A DNA stretch of 5,854 nucleotides, taken from contig CAMNFX010000094.1 in assembly GCA_946537585.1 (NCBI GenBank), positions 1 through 5,854 of the forward strand, read 5' to 3'. The notes beneath the pieces are model-generated. The model worked only from the letters and a program-made list of their open reading frames with translations. It ran no database searches and was not told the DNA's origin. This DNA comes from an uncultured Lachnospiraceae bacterium (GTDB taxonomy: Bacteria; Bacillota; Clostridia; Lachnospirales; Lachnospiraceae). Both the position numbers and the translations under genes were made by a program. Below, piece by piece: positions 1 to 5,854 of the stretch. Numbering within the stretch: position 1 is the first letter of the stretch; every line of letters starts with the position of its first letter.

Positions 1-242
1 TACCAGTCCAGACGGATATCCATCCATCCAAGCCCCTCGTCATCGTCCTCCGGCTCAAAGTTTTCCAGGTAGACATTTAGGAGATGGGCATCCATTCCAT
101 TCCCGCGGGCACGGTCATCCCGGATGAGGTAGCATTTCCACCCGCCAAGATACTCATACCCGTTATACTCCGGGTCTCCGACCGGAACGCTATAACTAAA
201 ACCGTGGTCAAACAGATACGGCGTATACCACGCAAACTCCTC
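1..242 (-). other. GGWKC domain, lipoprotein copy
   Basis: Residues 270-349 of the lipoprotein: E-F-A-W at 271-274, GGWKCY at 302-307, L-N followed by E four residues after the Asn, and I-R-L-D-W at the window edge. The right-hand end of the domain is cut off. It aligns by eye with the copy at 5046-5282 using one gap of about six residues before GGWKC and a one-residue gap after it. Confidence 0.65.
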
Positions 243-1049
243 GAGCTCCGGTCGGTCAGTGGTATTGACCGCCTTCTGGATCTCTAAGGGATCCCAGCCT
301 TCAAAGATGTGCTTATCCTGATTTTCGGCGATACTGAGTCGAAACGCCGCGTCATGGTGCTCCGTAAACTGATCATTCAGCCAGCAGGCGATCGTGACCT
401 CCCGCACCGCTTCCGGCACCTTGTATAACAGCCACCGGTCCATGCTGCCGGACTCCATGGGACCCGACTCCCTGTAGTATGTTTCGGCATTCATCCGGAT
501 CTCAGTCCCGGGCATATCCGTCACCGGCTGCAGCCTGCCGCCAAGGTCAAGGATATTCCCGTCGGCATCCCTTGCTTCTGTAAGATAGTAGTGGGACGGG
601 TCGGGAATGGATTTCACCGTACTCGCGCCGTAATCATCGAGTTTTACAGGAATGGAAATATACTTCATCCCGTCGGAAAGCCCGGTTTTGGAATCGATCC
701 AGTCCGATCCGTTATCCATCGCAATATAAAGCTCGATACCGTTAAACTGGATCATGTTTCCGGCCTCGTAGACCGCATCGGGGTCTGCAGCGGAAACAAT
801 GCCGTCGGGCATATCAACGCCGTACTGGGATGCGAGGTCCTGCGCGGCTTTTCCCGCATCGGCAGAACTTCCGGAGCCGCTTCCGGAAGAACCGGAAACC
901 GCACCGGCATTACCGGATGTGTTGGACGCGTTATTGCTTTCTGTCTTTGCTGCGCTGTCCTTGCCGCAGGCGCCAAGCATCAGAACGGCCGTGACCAGAA
1001 GCGCCGCCGCAGTAAATAAGTGCCTGCTCCTGGGTATCTTCCTTTTCAT
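1..1049 (-). CDS. Putative secreted lipoprotein with DUF4352-like and GGWKC domains (3' end outside window)
   Basis: The frame is open from ATG at 1049 to the left edge, giving 349 codons with no stop, so the C-terminus is missing. Residues 1-28 form a lipoprotein signal: basic start (MKRK, R7, R9), hydrophobic core at about 11-25, then lipobox L-G-A-C with Cys28 as the expected lipidated residue. A Gly/Ser/Ala/Asn-rich tether follows (about 31-66). Residues about 95-240 look like a beta-sandwich of the DUF4352 type seen in Gram-positive lipoproteins (strand-rich, with a D-A-D-G-N turn near 161-165); this call is by eye only. Residues 270-349 carry E-F-A-W, GGWKC (302-306) and a closing I-R-L-D-W, matching the C-terminal domain of the wall-binding protein at 4821-5854. 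The start lies 3 nt after the stop of the 1053-4664 gene and has its own strong ribosome binding site, so the two are very probably co-transcribed. The protein should sit on the outer face of the cytoplasmic membrane. The ligand or enzymatic role is unknown; no catalytic motif is visible. Confidence 0.9.
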   Translation of the reverse strand, partial: MKRKIPRSRHLFTAAALLVTAVLMLGACGKDSAAKTESNNASNTSGNAGAVSGSSGSGSGSSADAGKAAQDLASQYGVDMPDGIVSAADPDAVYEAGNMIQFNGIELYIAMDNGSDWIDSKTGLSDGMKYISIPVKLDDYGASTVKSIPDPSHYYLTEARDADGNILDLGGRLQPVTDMPGTEIRMNAETYYRESGPMESGSMDRWLLYKVPEAVREVTIACWLNDQFTEHHDAAFRLSIAENQDKHIFEGWDPLEIQKAVNTTDRPELEEFAWYTPYLFDHGFSYSVPVGDPEYNGYEYLGGWKCYLIRDDRARGNGMDAHLLNVYLENFEPEDDDEGLGWMDIRLDW

Positions 1050-1052
1050 GCC

Positions 1053-4000
1053 TTAGTTTCCTCCTTCCTTCGTCAGTGCGTCCGAAAGCTTCGTGCCGCT
1101 CAAAAGCGATTTCATCTTTACATACTGGTTATCGAGCTCCGTGATACCGGAAAAGGTCATGACCGGGTGATCCGGATCCTTTTCATTGACATCCTTAAAG
1201 AAATCAAGGTCCAGGCTTGCCGCAAGACCGTACTGTGCCAGGTCATAGGTACCGCTTTCGATCTTCTGATGGGCATCGTTCTTCTGTGCGTTTTCCTCCT
1301 TTGAGGCACCGGTAAACGAGTACTGCGTATTCGTAGGATTTAAAGTCAGATGCATCGTGGATGCCTCATAGATTCCGTCGTAATACTCCTCCGGTGCGCC
1401 TTCAAACTGCACCATGGCTTCTACCTTGCCCTGTTCTTTTCCGGGCCGCAGGATCATGATGCCTTTCGTGATGGAGTTCGCTGCCTCACCTTCGATCTGG
1501 AAGTACTGATTGACGTAATTCTGGCTCGAATCGATCGCTTCCTGTGCGGTCTGTCCGCCAAGGGAGCCGATGATCTGTCCCTGCTGCTGCACAAGGCCGT
1601 CCAGCATAGGCATGTTGAACTCCTGCATATGGGAGATGATCTCCCAGGTACCGTAAATATCATTAAACAGAGGAACCGGATCCGATTCCGGTCCGAGGCA
1701 GGGCTGCTCTGTTTTGAAGGTGCCCTCCACGCAGTACTGCAGGATCAGGACCAGATTCTTTCGCTGCTCATCGTCAAGCTTCTTTCCGTTGATCTTAAGA
1801 TCCGAGATATCGACCTTGACAGGTTCAAGATCCACATCCGCCTTCATCACCTGCTGCTGCAACACGTCGGTCTTTCCGGTGCGGAGCGTAATAACATAGC
1901 TGTCTGTGATCTCATGACCGGGCCATTCGCCGAAGATCGGAAGCTTCACGGAAAGCTCCTTATCGGATGCCGTTACCTCCGGCTTCTCCGGTGCCGGGAC
2001 CTCATACAGGGTATATCCGCTGTAGCTGTTCCAGATCATGCCCTCCGTCGTATCTGCGGTGCCGCCGTCAGCCTCCATCAGATAAACGGTTTCATCATCT
2101 GCCCATTCCTTCGGCTCAAAGAAGAGCCCGTCCGCATACTCCCGGAAGTCCTTTTCCTTTTGTTTATTTAAGGGCGTGATCTCAAAATCTGACATCATGT
2201 CTTTGAAGCTCTCATCATATTTCAGTACGAGGGCATACTGCTTCCACTCTTCCCTAAGCTTCTGGGGCTTTACGCGCCGCACACGGATCGTATAGTTTTT
2301 ATTACTGAGCTGGACTTCCCTTTTGCCGCTTAAACCGCTGATCTCCGCAAGCGGCGCGAATATTTCATTTACCTTCGGCTTCAGCGCCTCTTTATAAAAC
2401 CGGGTCTGCCGGTTCTTTGCAAATCCGTGCCACGCTTCCGTCAGCTTCTCATCATCCTTCAGAGAGAATGCCTCCTTCAGGATCGTAGTCACCGCGCGCT
2501 TGCCCCAAAGGCCCTTGTATTTTGAAAGGATGGTCGAGTACTCTGTGCCGCCGGTCCAGTCCTTCCTTAGATAGGTGACAATGGGCGCCACCGGGTAGGA
2601 AGCGGATGCCTGATCACCGGAACCGGAGATCGTTCCCTCCGGGTATGTTGTTTTGAAATCATTGATGGGAACCGCAAACCAGTAAGCATCCGTCAGGTTT
2701 TCGAGCACGTCCTCCTTCGAGGATGTGATCGGATTCACTTCTGCCCCGCTGAAATGGTCGAATGCCATTTCTTCCACATCCTGGGCAGACATCTCATCAA
2801 ACTTATAGGTAGCAACAAAATTTGACACATATACACGCTGCACAGCATGGAACAGCTCATGGCAGACGGTACAGAGCAGACGGTCATAGGTCAGAGAGTC
2901 TCCCCTTCCAAGGTAAGCCATGGAGATGACCATGTAAGGATTGCCGAGCACCGGGGCCTGTGTCGCGCCGTAGGCGCCTTTATCCTCTCCGCTTAATTCA
3001 ATGCGGAACTGATATTTCGGCATGTTGAGCTTTAAATCTTCCTTCAGCCATTTCCATGCCCTTAAGGCGGACTCGCAGACCTTGTCCACAGCTTCCAGCT
3101 CCGGCATCAGATCCTTTGTATTGACCGGGTTATTCTTATAGTCTTCCAGGTTCCGCTTGATCCGCATATAATCCGGATCCGATTCTTCCTTCTGCTTCAG
3201 GATCGTCTCAAATCTTTTTTTGTAGTTCTTTTTGATCCTCGCTGCAGCACGGGAAAGCTCCGGATCACTTGCCCAAAGCGAATTCAGTTCCTTAAACATC
3301 TCCCCGGAGGTTTCAAAATCCAGGTTTTCTTCCTTTTTGATCTGCTTATAAGCCTCTTCCATTGCGCTTTTGACCAGGTCATCATGGAGTTTGTTGTTGC
3401 CAGCCTCCAGCGCCGGCAGGAAGGATTTCCGGTCCAGCATGACCTGCATGACCTTTTTATCGTTATATTTCAGATCAAAGGTGCCGGTAAACGGATTGAA
3501 ATAAGCGCCTGCCCTGTCACCCAGAACAGCATCATAAGCGATCGGCGTCAACGCAAGTCCCAGCAGAACAGCTCCGATGATACTGTTCTGGTTCGCTTCG
3601 ATCGTAACGGTATTGCCGCTGCAGCCTGCCTGGTACGGATACCACCTGCCGGCATCATCGATCCGGTAAAACTGCAGATTGTCAAAGTCAGATTCCTCGA
3701 GACCCATCTGCTCGAGATCAAACTCCATGGTGTAGCTTCCGGGGAGCACCTCATCATCTGCCATGCCGGCATCGAGCTCCCAGGCCCCCATGATGAGTCC
3801 TTCGGCCCCTGCTGCCTCTTTCAGCTTCTCCTCCACGGCATCATACTGCTCCGCGCTGACGGGCTCTACTTTAAATTCCCGGTCCTGATCGAGCGCGTTC
3901 TCCTCTGCAGAGATCGTGATGCCGTAGGGGGTCTCCGTGCGGAAAGCCTTGCTTTTTCCCTCAGGAAGCACTGTCACATTGCTTTCTTCATTTTCTTCGC

Positions 4001-4664
4001 TGACCTCCCAGCCGCTTTCATCGTCGTAGAGCCAGTTATACTGCGCATGGGGATCCTCAACGGCAGCTTCCTTTGCAAAGAGGGATCCGTCTGCATAGGC
4101 TTCGTTGATCGATGCGTACTCAGCCGCGAGCTCTTCCGGAGACGGTAAAGCAGCCTCCCCGGCATTGCCGCTATCAGTGTCCTTGCCGCCTCCAAAGAGT
4201 GAACCAAGGCCCGATGAACCGGATCCGTTCTCCTTCCCGGATTCCGTCTGCTGACCCTTCCCGCCGGAGAGCCCCGTACGGACAAATCCGGGATAAACAA
4301 AGCACACGAAGACCGCCGCGGCCAGAACTGCGGCAATCAGGGGTTTTATGGAACGTGAACGGGGAGCTGCGGATGCACCGGCTGCTTTTCTTTTCTGCGG
4401 TGCTTTATCCGTATAGATATCTGATTCAGAGCTTTGATGTGCCGCCGGGGCAGGATTTTCTGCGATGGGCGTGCCGATCTTCCAGCCGCATTCTCTGCAA
4501 AACTGCGCGCCGGGATTTAAAGCCTTGCCGCAGTTACGGCAAAACTTTGGGCTTGCTGCTTCCATTTTCTGCGGTTCTTCCTTCGGAACCGCCTTTCCGC
4601 AGCTGCCGCAGAAACCGGCGCCGTCCGGCAGTGTTGAACCGCAGTAACGACAGAATCTGGCCAT
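1053..4664 (-). CDS. Membrane-anchored zinc-ribbon protein with external HExxH metallopeptidase-like region
   Basis: The product is 1203 residues. Two zinc ribbons open it, each CxxC-x10-CxxC (Cys5/8/19/22 and Cys42/45/56/59). A basic linker (about 87-107) precedes one membrane helix at about 108-128, so the ribbons are predicted cytoplasmic and the rest external. A Gly/Ser/Lys spacer follows (about 131-165), then a beta-rich segment (about 235-375) and a charged helical segment (about 420-545). Residues 598-610 read C-T-V-C-H-E-L-F-H-A-V-Q-R: HExxH at 602-606 is the zinc-binding and catalytic signature of gluzincin-type peptidases, with Glu631 or Glu632 (E-E-M-A) as candidate third ligand. 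Residues about 690-750 resemble the helical tail following such cores. About 890-995 looks fibronectin III-like. About 1003-1185 begins G-T-W-E-I and looks lipocalin-like. A start at 4694 would add ten residues but lacks a good ribosome binding site; ATG 4664 has GAGGGAGG 6 nt upstream and places the ribbon at the N-terminus. The substrate is unknown. Peptidase activity is inferred; a non-catalytic binding role is possible. Confidence 0.9.
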   Translation of the reverse strand: MARFCRYCGSTLPDGAGFCGSCGKAVPKEEPQKMEAASPKFCRNCGKALNPGAQFCRECGWKIGTPIAENPAPAAHQSSESDIYTDKAPQKRKAAGASAAPRSRSIKPLIAAVLAAAVFVCFVYPGFVRTGLSGGKGQQTESGKENGSGSSGLGSLFGGGKDTDSGNAGEAALPSPEELAAEYASINEAYADGSLFAKEAAVEDPHAQYNWLYDDESGWEVSEENEESNVTVLPEGKSKAFRTETPYGITISAEENALDQDREFKVEPVSAEQYDAVEEKLKEAAGAEGLIMGAWELDAGMADDEVLPGSYTMEFDLEQMGLEESDFDNLQFYRIDDAGRWYPYQAGCSGNTVTIEANQNSIIGAVLLGLALTPIAYDAVLGDRAGAYFNPFTGTFDLKYNDKKVMQVMLDRKSFLPALEAGNNKLHDDLVKSAMEEAYKQIKKEENLDFETSGEMFKELNSLWASDPELSRAAARIKKNYKKRFETILKQKEESDPDYMRIKRNLEDYKNNPVNTKDLMPELEAVDKVCESALRAWKWLKEDLKLNMPKYQFRIELSGEDKGAYGATQAPVLGNPYMVISMAYLGRGDSLTYDRLLCTVCHELFHAVQRVYVSNFVATYKFDEMSAQDVEEMAFDHFSGAEVNPITSSKEDVLENLTDAYWFAVPINDFKTTYPEGTISGSGDQASASYPVAPIVTYLRKDWTGGTEYSTILSKYKGLWGKRAVTTILKEAFSLKDDEKLTEAWHGFAKNRQTRFYKEALKPKVNEIFAPLAEISGLSGKREVQLSNKNYTIRVRRVKPQKLREEWKQYALVLKYDESFKDMMSDFEITPLNKQKEKDFREYADGLFFEPKEWADDETVYLMEADGGTADTTEGMIWNSYSGYTLYEVPAPEKPEVTASDKELSVKLPIFGEWPGHEITDSYVITLRTGKTDVLQQQVMKADVDLEPVKVDISDLKINGKKLDDEQRKNLVLILQYCVEGTFKTEQPCLGPESDPVPLFNDIYGTWEIISHMQEFNMPMLDGLVQQQGQIIGSLGGQTAQEAIDSSQNYVNQYFQIEGEAANSITKGIMILRPGKEQGKVEAMVQFEGAPEEYYDGIYEASTMHLTLNPTNTQYSFTGASKEENAQKNDAHQKIESGTYDLAQYGLAASLDLDFFKDVNEKDPDHPVMTFSGITELDNQYVKMKSLLSGTKLSDALTKEGGN
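1060..1066 (-). promoter_or_regulatory. Ribosome binding site of the lipoprotein gene
   Basis: The minus strand reads AAGGAGG, 10 nt upstream of ATG at 1049. It lies inside the last codons of the upstream gene (stop TAA at 1055-1053). This supports the chosen start and suggests translational coupling of the two genes. Confidence 0.8.
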
Positions 4665-4670
4665 GCTTTT

Positions 4671-4678
4671 CCTCCCTC
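4671..4678 (-). promoter_or_regulatory. Ribosome binding site fixing the start of the zinc-ribbon membrane protein
   Basis: The minus strand reads GAGGGAGG followed by a 6-nt spacer (AAAAGC) and ATG at 4664. This near-ideal Shine-Dalgarno site decides between ATG 4664 and the in-frame ATG at 4694. Confidence 0.85.
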
Positions 4679-4731
4679 TGTTGAAAGATCCCACTCCCGG
4701 TAATAAGCAGGCAGGGATACAAAGTTGCCGG

Positions 4732-4760
4732 CAGGGAAGGACAGCTTAAGCCCTTCCCTG
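4732..4760. repeat. Perfect 9-bp inverted repeat with 11-nt loop
   Basis: CAGGGAAGG (4732-4740) pairs with CCTTCCCTG (4752-4760). The loop contains the 8-bp palindrome GCTTAAGC (4744-4751). On the minus-strand transcript the bases after the hairpin are CCGGCAAC, with no U-run, so it is not a canonical intrinsic terminator in the direction of the genes. It could be an RNA stability element, an attenuator part or a protein-binding site. Confidence 0.7.
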
Positions 4761-4774
4761 TCGTGGTCTTTTCT

Positions 4775-4815
4775 GAAGTCCCTAAGGAAGCACTGATTAA
4801 ACCAGGACTTCCTTA
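4775..4815. repeat. Two overlapping, mutually exclusive inverted repeats
   Basis: TAAGGAAG (4783-4790) can pair with CTTCCTTA (4808-4815), an 8-bp stem with a 17-nt loop. GAAGTCC (4775-4781) can pair with GGACTTC (4805-4811), a 7-bp stem with a 23-nt loop. Both stems use bases 4808-4811, so an RNA can form only one at a time. The element begins just after the stop codon of the upstream gene. A regulatory switch or the remnant of a small mobile repeat are both possible; neither is shown. Confidence 0.6.
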
Positions 4816-4820
4816 ACTGT

Positions 4821-5854
4821 TTATTTCGCGCTTCGCATGAGAGCGATTCTTTCCTTTTCACCGGAGATCCAGGTGAAGGTTCCTACAGCATACTCTGTCT
4901 TTCCGTCCTTAGAGAGATAGAATGCGTCAAAGTCGATCTTTGAATCGTCGGACATGGCCGTCGCCGTTCCAGCCGCGTCATCATAGGTTCCCCGGTAAGT
5001 GCTGCTGCCCTGCTCCTGGATCGATTCTCCTGCGGCAGGATCCAGCATAAGGTCCCAGTTCAGAGTAATGTTGAACTTACCGCCGGAGGCTTCGACACTG
5101 GCATTCAGATAACGCTCCACATCGGAACCGTAGTCGCCCTTTTTCGTGAACATGAAGCATTTCCAGCCGCCGTTTAAGGCTCCCTGAAGATCCGTCATCC
5201 TTGTTGCCTGGTTCGGGTCGGTGATGACCGCGTCCATGCCGTATCCGGTCTCATTGACATAATCAATAAACCAGTCGAACTCCGTTGCGTGTGCGGACTC
5301 GGTCGTGGAAAGCTTTGCGGCGATCGCAGCCATGGCGTCTCCCGCTGCGGTTCCTTCTACGGAAGATGTGCTGCCGCCGTTTTTATTCTCAGGCGCATTG
5401 GGGTCATAGCTTCCGTCGGGGCCGACATAATAGCCGTCCGGCGTATAGGCGTTGCTCAGCATGTAGCCGGTCTCGTCCACGTAATAGTAGACGCCGTTGT
5501 CATCGATCCAGCTGTTCTTTACAAGCTCACCGTCCTTCTGGTAGAACCATACGCTTGCGATCTGGATCCACTCTCCTCCCGAGACGGTCTGGATCGAAGA
5601 TATGCCGCCCGAGGAGCTGCCCTTCTTCTCGTCATTTTTCGCGAGTGCCGCTGCTTTTCTTCCCAGTGCATCAGTGGTGACGCTGCCGCTGCCCTCACTT
5701 GCGGCAGCGGTGCTTTCAGCCGGAGCGGCAGCTTCGGTTTCTTCCTCTGCAGGTTTTGTTTCCGCCGTCTGAGCGTACTCTTCCGTCTGGGTCTCCATAT
5801 AATCTTCCGTGGTCTTATGCGCCAGGAAGTCGCCTTCCAGTTTTACATCCATAT
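4821..5854 (-). CDS. Secreted protein with cell wall-binding repeats and GGWKC domain (5' end outside window)
   Basis: The frame is open from the right edge to TAA at 4823-4821; the first Met in view is at 5852. That Met is probably internal: no ribosome binding site is visible, and the protein has no signal peptide in view although its domains are extracellular. Counting from it, residues 20-85 are an acidic, low-complexity Glu/Ala/Thr/Ser linker. Residues 94-150 are aromatic- and glycine-rich repeats of the choline/glucan-binding type (W-F-Y-Q-K-D-G-E-L-V, Y-Y-Y-V-D-E-T-G-Y-M-L, Y-Y-V-G-P-D-G), which hold secreted proteins on wall polymers. After a second linker (about 151-185), residues 191-343 form a beta-rich domain with E-F-D-W, GGWKC (228-232), I-T-L-N-W-D and a terminal G-T-F-T-W-I strand. 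Cys232 is the only cysteine in view. The domain matches the lipoprotein at 1-1049, so this protein is likely part of the same functional group. No catalytic motif is seen. Confidence 0.85.
   Translation of the reverse strand, partial: MDVKLEGDFLAHKTTEDYMETQTEEYAQTAETKPAEEETEAAAPAESTAAASEGSGSVTTDALGRKAAALAKNDEKKGSSSGGISSIQTVSGGEWIQIASVWFYQKDGELVKNSWIDDNGVYYYVDETGYMLSNAYTPDGYYVGPDGSYDPNAPENKNGGSTSSVEGTAAGDAMAAIAAKLSTTESAHATEFDWFIDYVNETGYGMDAVITDPNQATRMTDLQGALNGGWKCFMFTKKGDYGSDVERYLNASVEASGGKFNITLNWDLMLDPAAGESIQEQGSSTYRGTYDDAAGTATAMSDDSKIDFDAFYLSKDGKTEYAVGTFTWISGEKERIALMRSAK
5046..5282 (-). other. GGWKC domain, wall-binding protein copy
   Basis: Residues 191-269 from the first visible Met: E-F-D-W at 191-194, GGWKCF at 228-233, L-N-A-S-V-E at 249-254 and I-T-L-N-W-D at 262-267. 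The protein continues for another 74 residues of beta-rich sequence that the lipoprotein copy may also have outside the window. Confidence 0.65.
5403..5573 (-). repeat. Cell wall-binding (choline/glucan-binding type) repeat block
   Basis: Residues 94-150 of the partial protein contain about three degenerate units of roughly 20 residues, each with the pattern W/Y-x-aromatic-x-x-D/G-G. The middle unit, S-W-I-D-D-N-G-V-Y-Y-Y-V-D, is the clearest. In known proteins such blocks bind choline or other wall polymers. Three units are few, so more may lie beyond the right edge or binding may be weak. Confidence 0.75.

Larger units (their letters stand above)
4665..4820 (-). other. Intergenic region between the wall-binding and zinc-ribbon genes
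   Basis: This 156-base gap separates the stop of the upstream gene (TAA at 4823-4821) from ATG 4664. It holds the ribosome binding site and two sets of inverted repeats (4732-4760 and 4775-4815). I see no convincing -10/-35 promoter pair and no hairpin followed by a T-run on the minus strand. Whether the downstream pair of genes has its own promoter or is read through from upstream cannot be settled by reading. Confidence 0.6.

Noticed and set aside
1350..2171. 273-codon open frame on the plus strand
   Set aside because: It lies wholly inside the 1203-residue minus-strand gene, has Leu/His/Arg-rich composition typical of an antisense shadow, shows no domain motif, and has no evident ribosome binding site.
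3384..4148. 254-codon open frame on the plus strand
   Set aside because: Also antisense to the zinc-ribbon membrane protein gene. Its composition looks like a shadow, and no family features are visible.
4112..4684. 190-codon plus-strand frame over the start of the zinc-ribbon gene
   Set aside because: Arg/Pro/Ser-rich shadow of the well-supported minus-strand frame, whose paired CxxC motifs and ribosome binding site show it is the real gene.
4665..4694. Upstream ATG at 4694 as the start of the zinc-ribbon gene
   Set aside because: It would place the strong GAGGGAGG site inside the coding region and add ten residues ahead of a zinc ribbon that normally sits at the very N-terminus.
4732..4760. 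Hairpin as an intrinsic terminator
   Set aside because: The stem is good, but no T-run follows on the minus strand. On the plus strand the bases after it (TCGTGGTCTTTT) are only weakly T-rich and no plus-strand gene precedes it.
4517..4861. 114-codon minus-strand frame bridging the intergenic region
   Set aside because: It overlaps the end of the wall-binding gene and the start of the zinc-ribbon gene in another frame, with no motif. A coding bridge there is not supported.
5850..5852. ATG at 5852 as the true start of the wall-binding gene
   Set aside because: The frame is still open at the edge, no ribosome binding site can be seen, and a protein with wall-binding repeats needs a signal peptide that is absent downstream of this Met.
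1..5854. tRNA, rRNA, CRISPR array, insertion sequence or phage genes
   Set aside because: I saw no tRNA-like cloverleaf, no regularly spaced direct repeats, no transposase or integrase motifs and no phage structural genes on either strand.

Overview
The window is almost fully coding on the minus strand. It holds three consecutive genes for exported or envelope-anchored proteins, two of them cut by the window edges. The style suggests a Gram-positive anaerobe of class Clostridia, probably a Lachnospiraceae-type gut bacterium. The grounds are strong GGAGG-type ribosome binding sites, a lipobox lipoprotein with a Gly/Ser-rich tether, a membrane protein with paired N-terminal CxxC zinc ribbons, a choline/glucan-binding-type cell wall repeat, and GC content somewhat above half. 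This placement is an inference from gene style; no rRNA or other marker gene is present.

Layout in the direction of transcription (right to left). (1) 5854-4821: the 3' part of a gene for a secreted protein with an acidic Ala/Glu/Ser linker, cell wall-binding repeats and a C-terminal beta-rich domain carrying a GGWKC motif. Its start lies beyond the right edge. (2) 4820-4665: a 156-base intergenic stretch with two groups of inverted repeats and no clear promoter. (3) 4664-1053: a complete 1203-residue gene for a zinc ribbon / single-pass membrane protein. Its predicted external part contains an HExxH metallopeptidase-like motif, a probable fibronectin III-like segment and a lipocalin-like C-terminus. 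(4) 1049-1: the first 349 codons of a lipoprotein gene that starts 3 nt after the previous stop codon and runs off the left edge.

The most informative observation is that the lipoprotein and the wall-binding protein, which flank the membrane protein, share a divergent domain of about 80 residues (E-F-x-W ... G-G-W-K-C-[FY] ... L-N-x-x-x-E ... [IL]-x-[NL]-[WD]). The tail of the membrane protein also resembles the tail of the wall-binding protein. The three genes therefore look like a family of related modules placed on three different envelope anchors: peptidoglycan or wall polymer, transmembrane helix, and lipid. I do not recognise a named system. A joint role, such as a surface protein-processing or binding complex, is a hypothesis. 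The plus strand shows only shadow reading frames.
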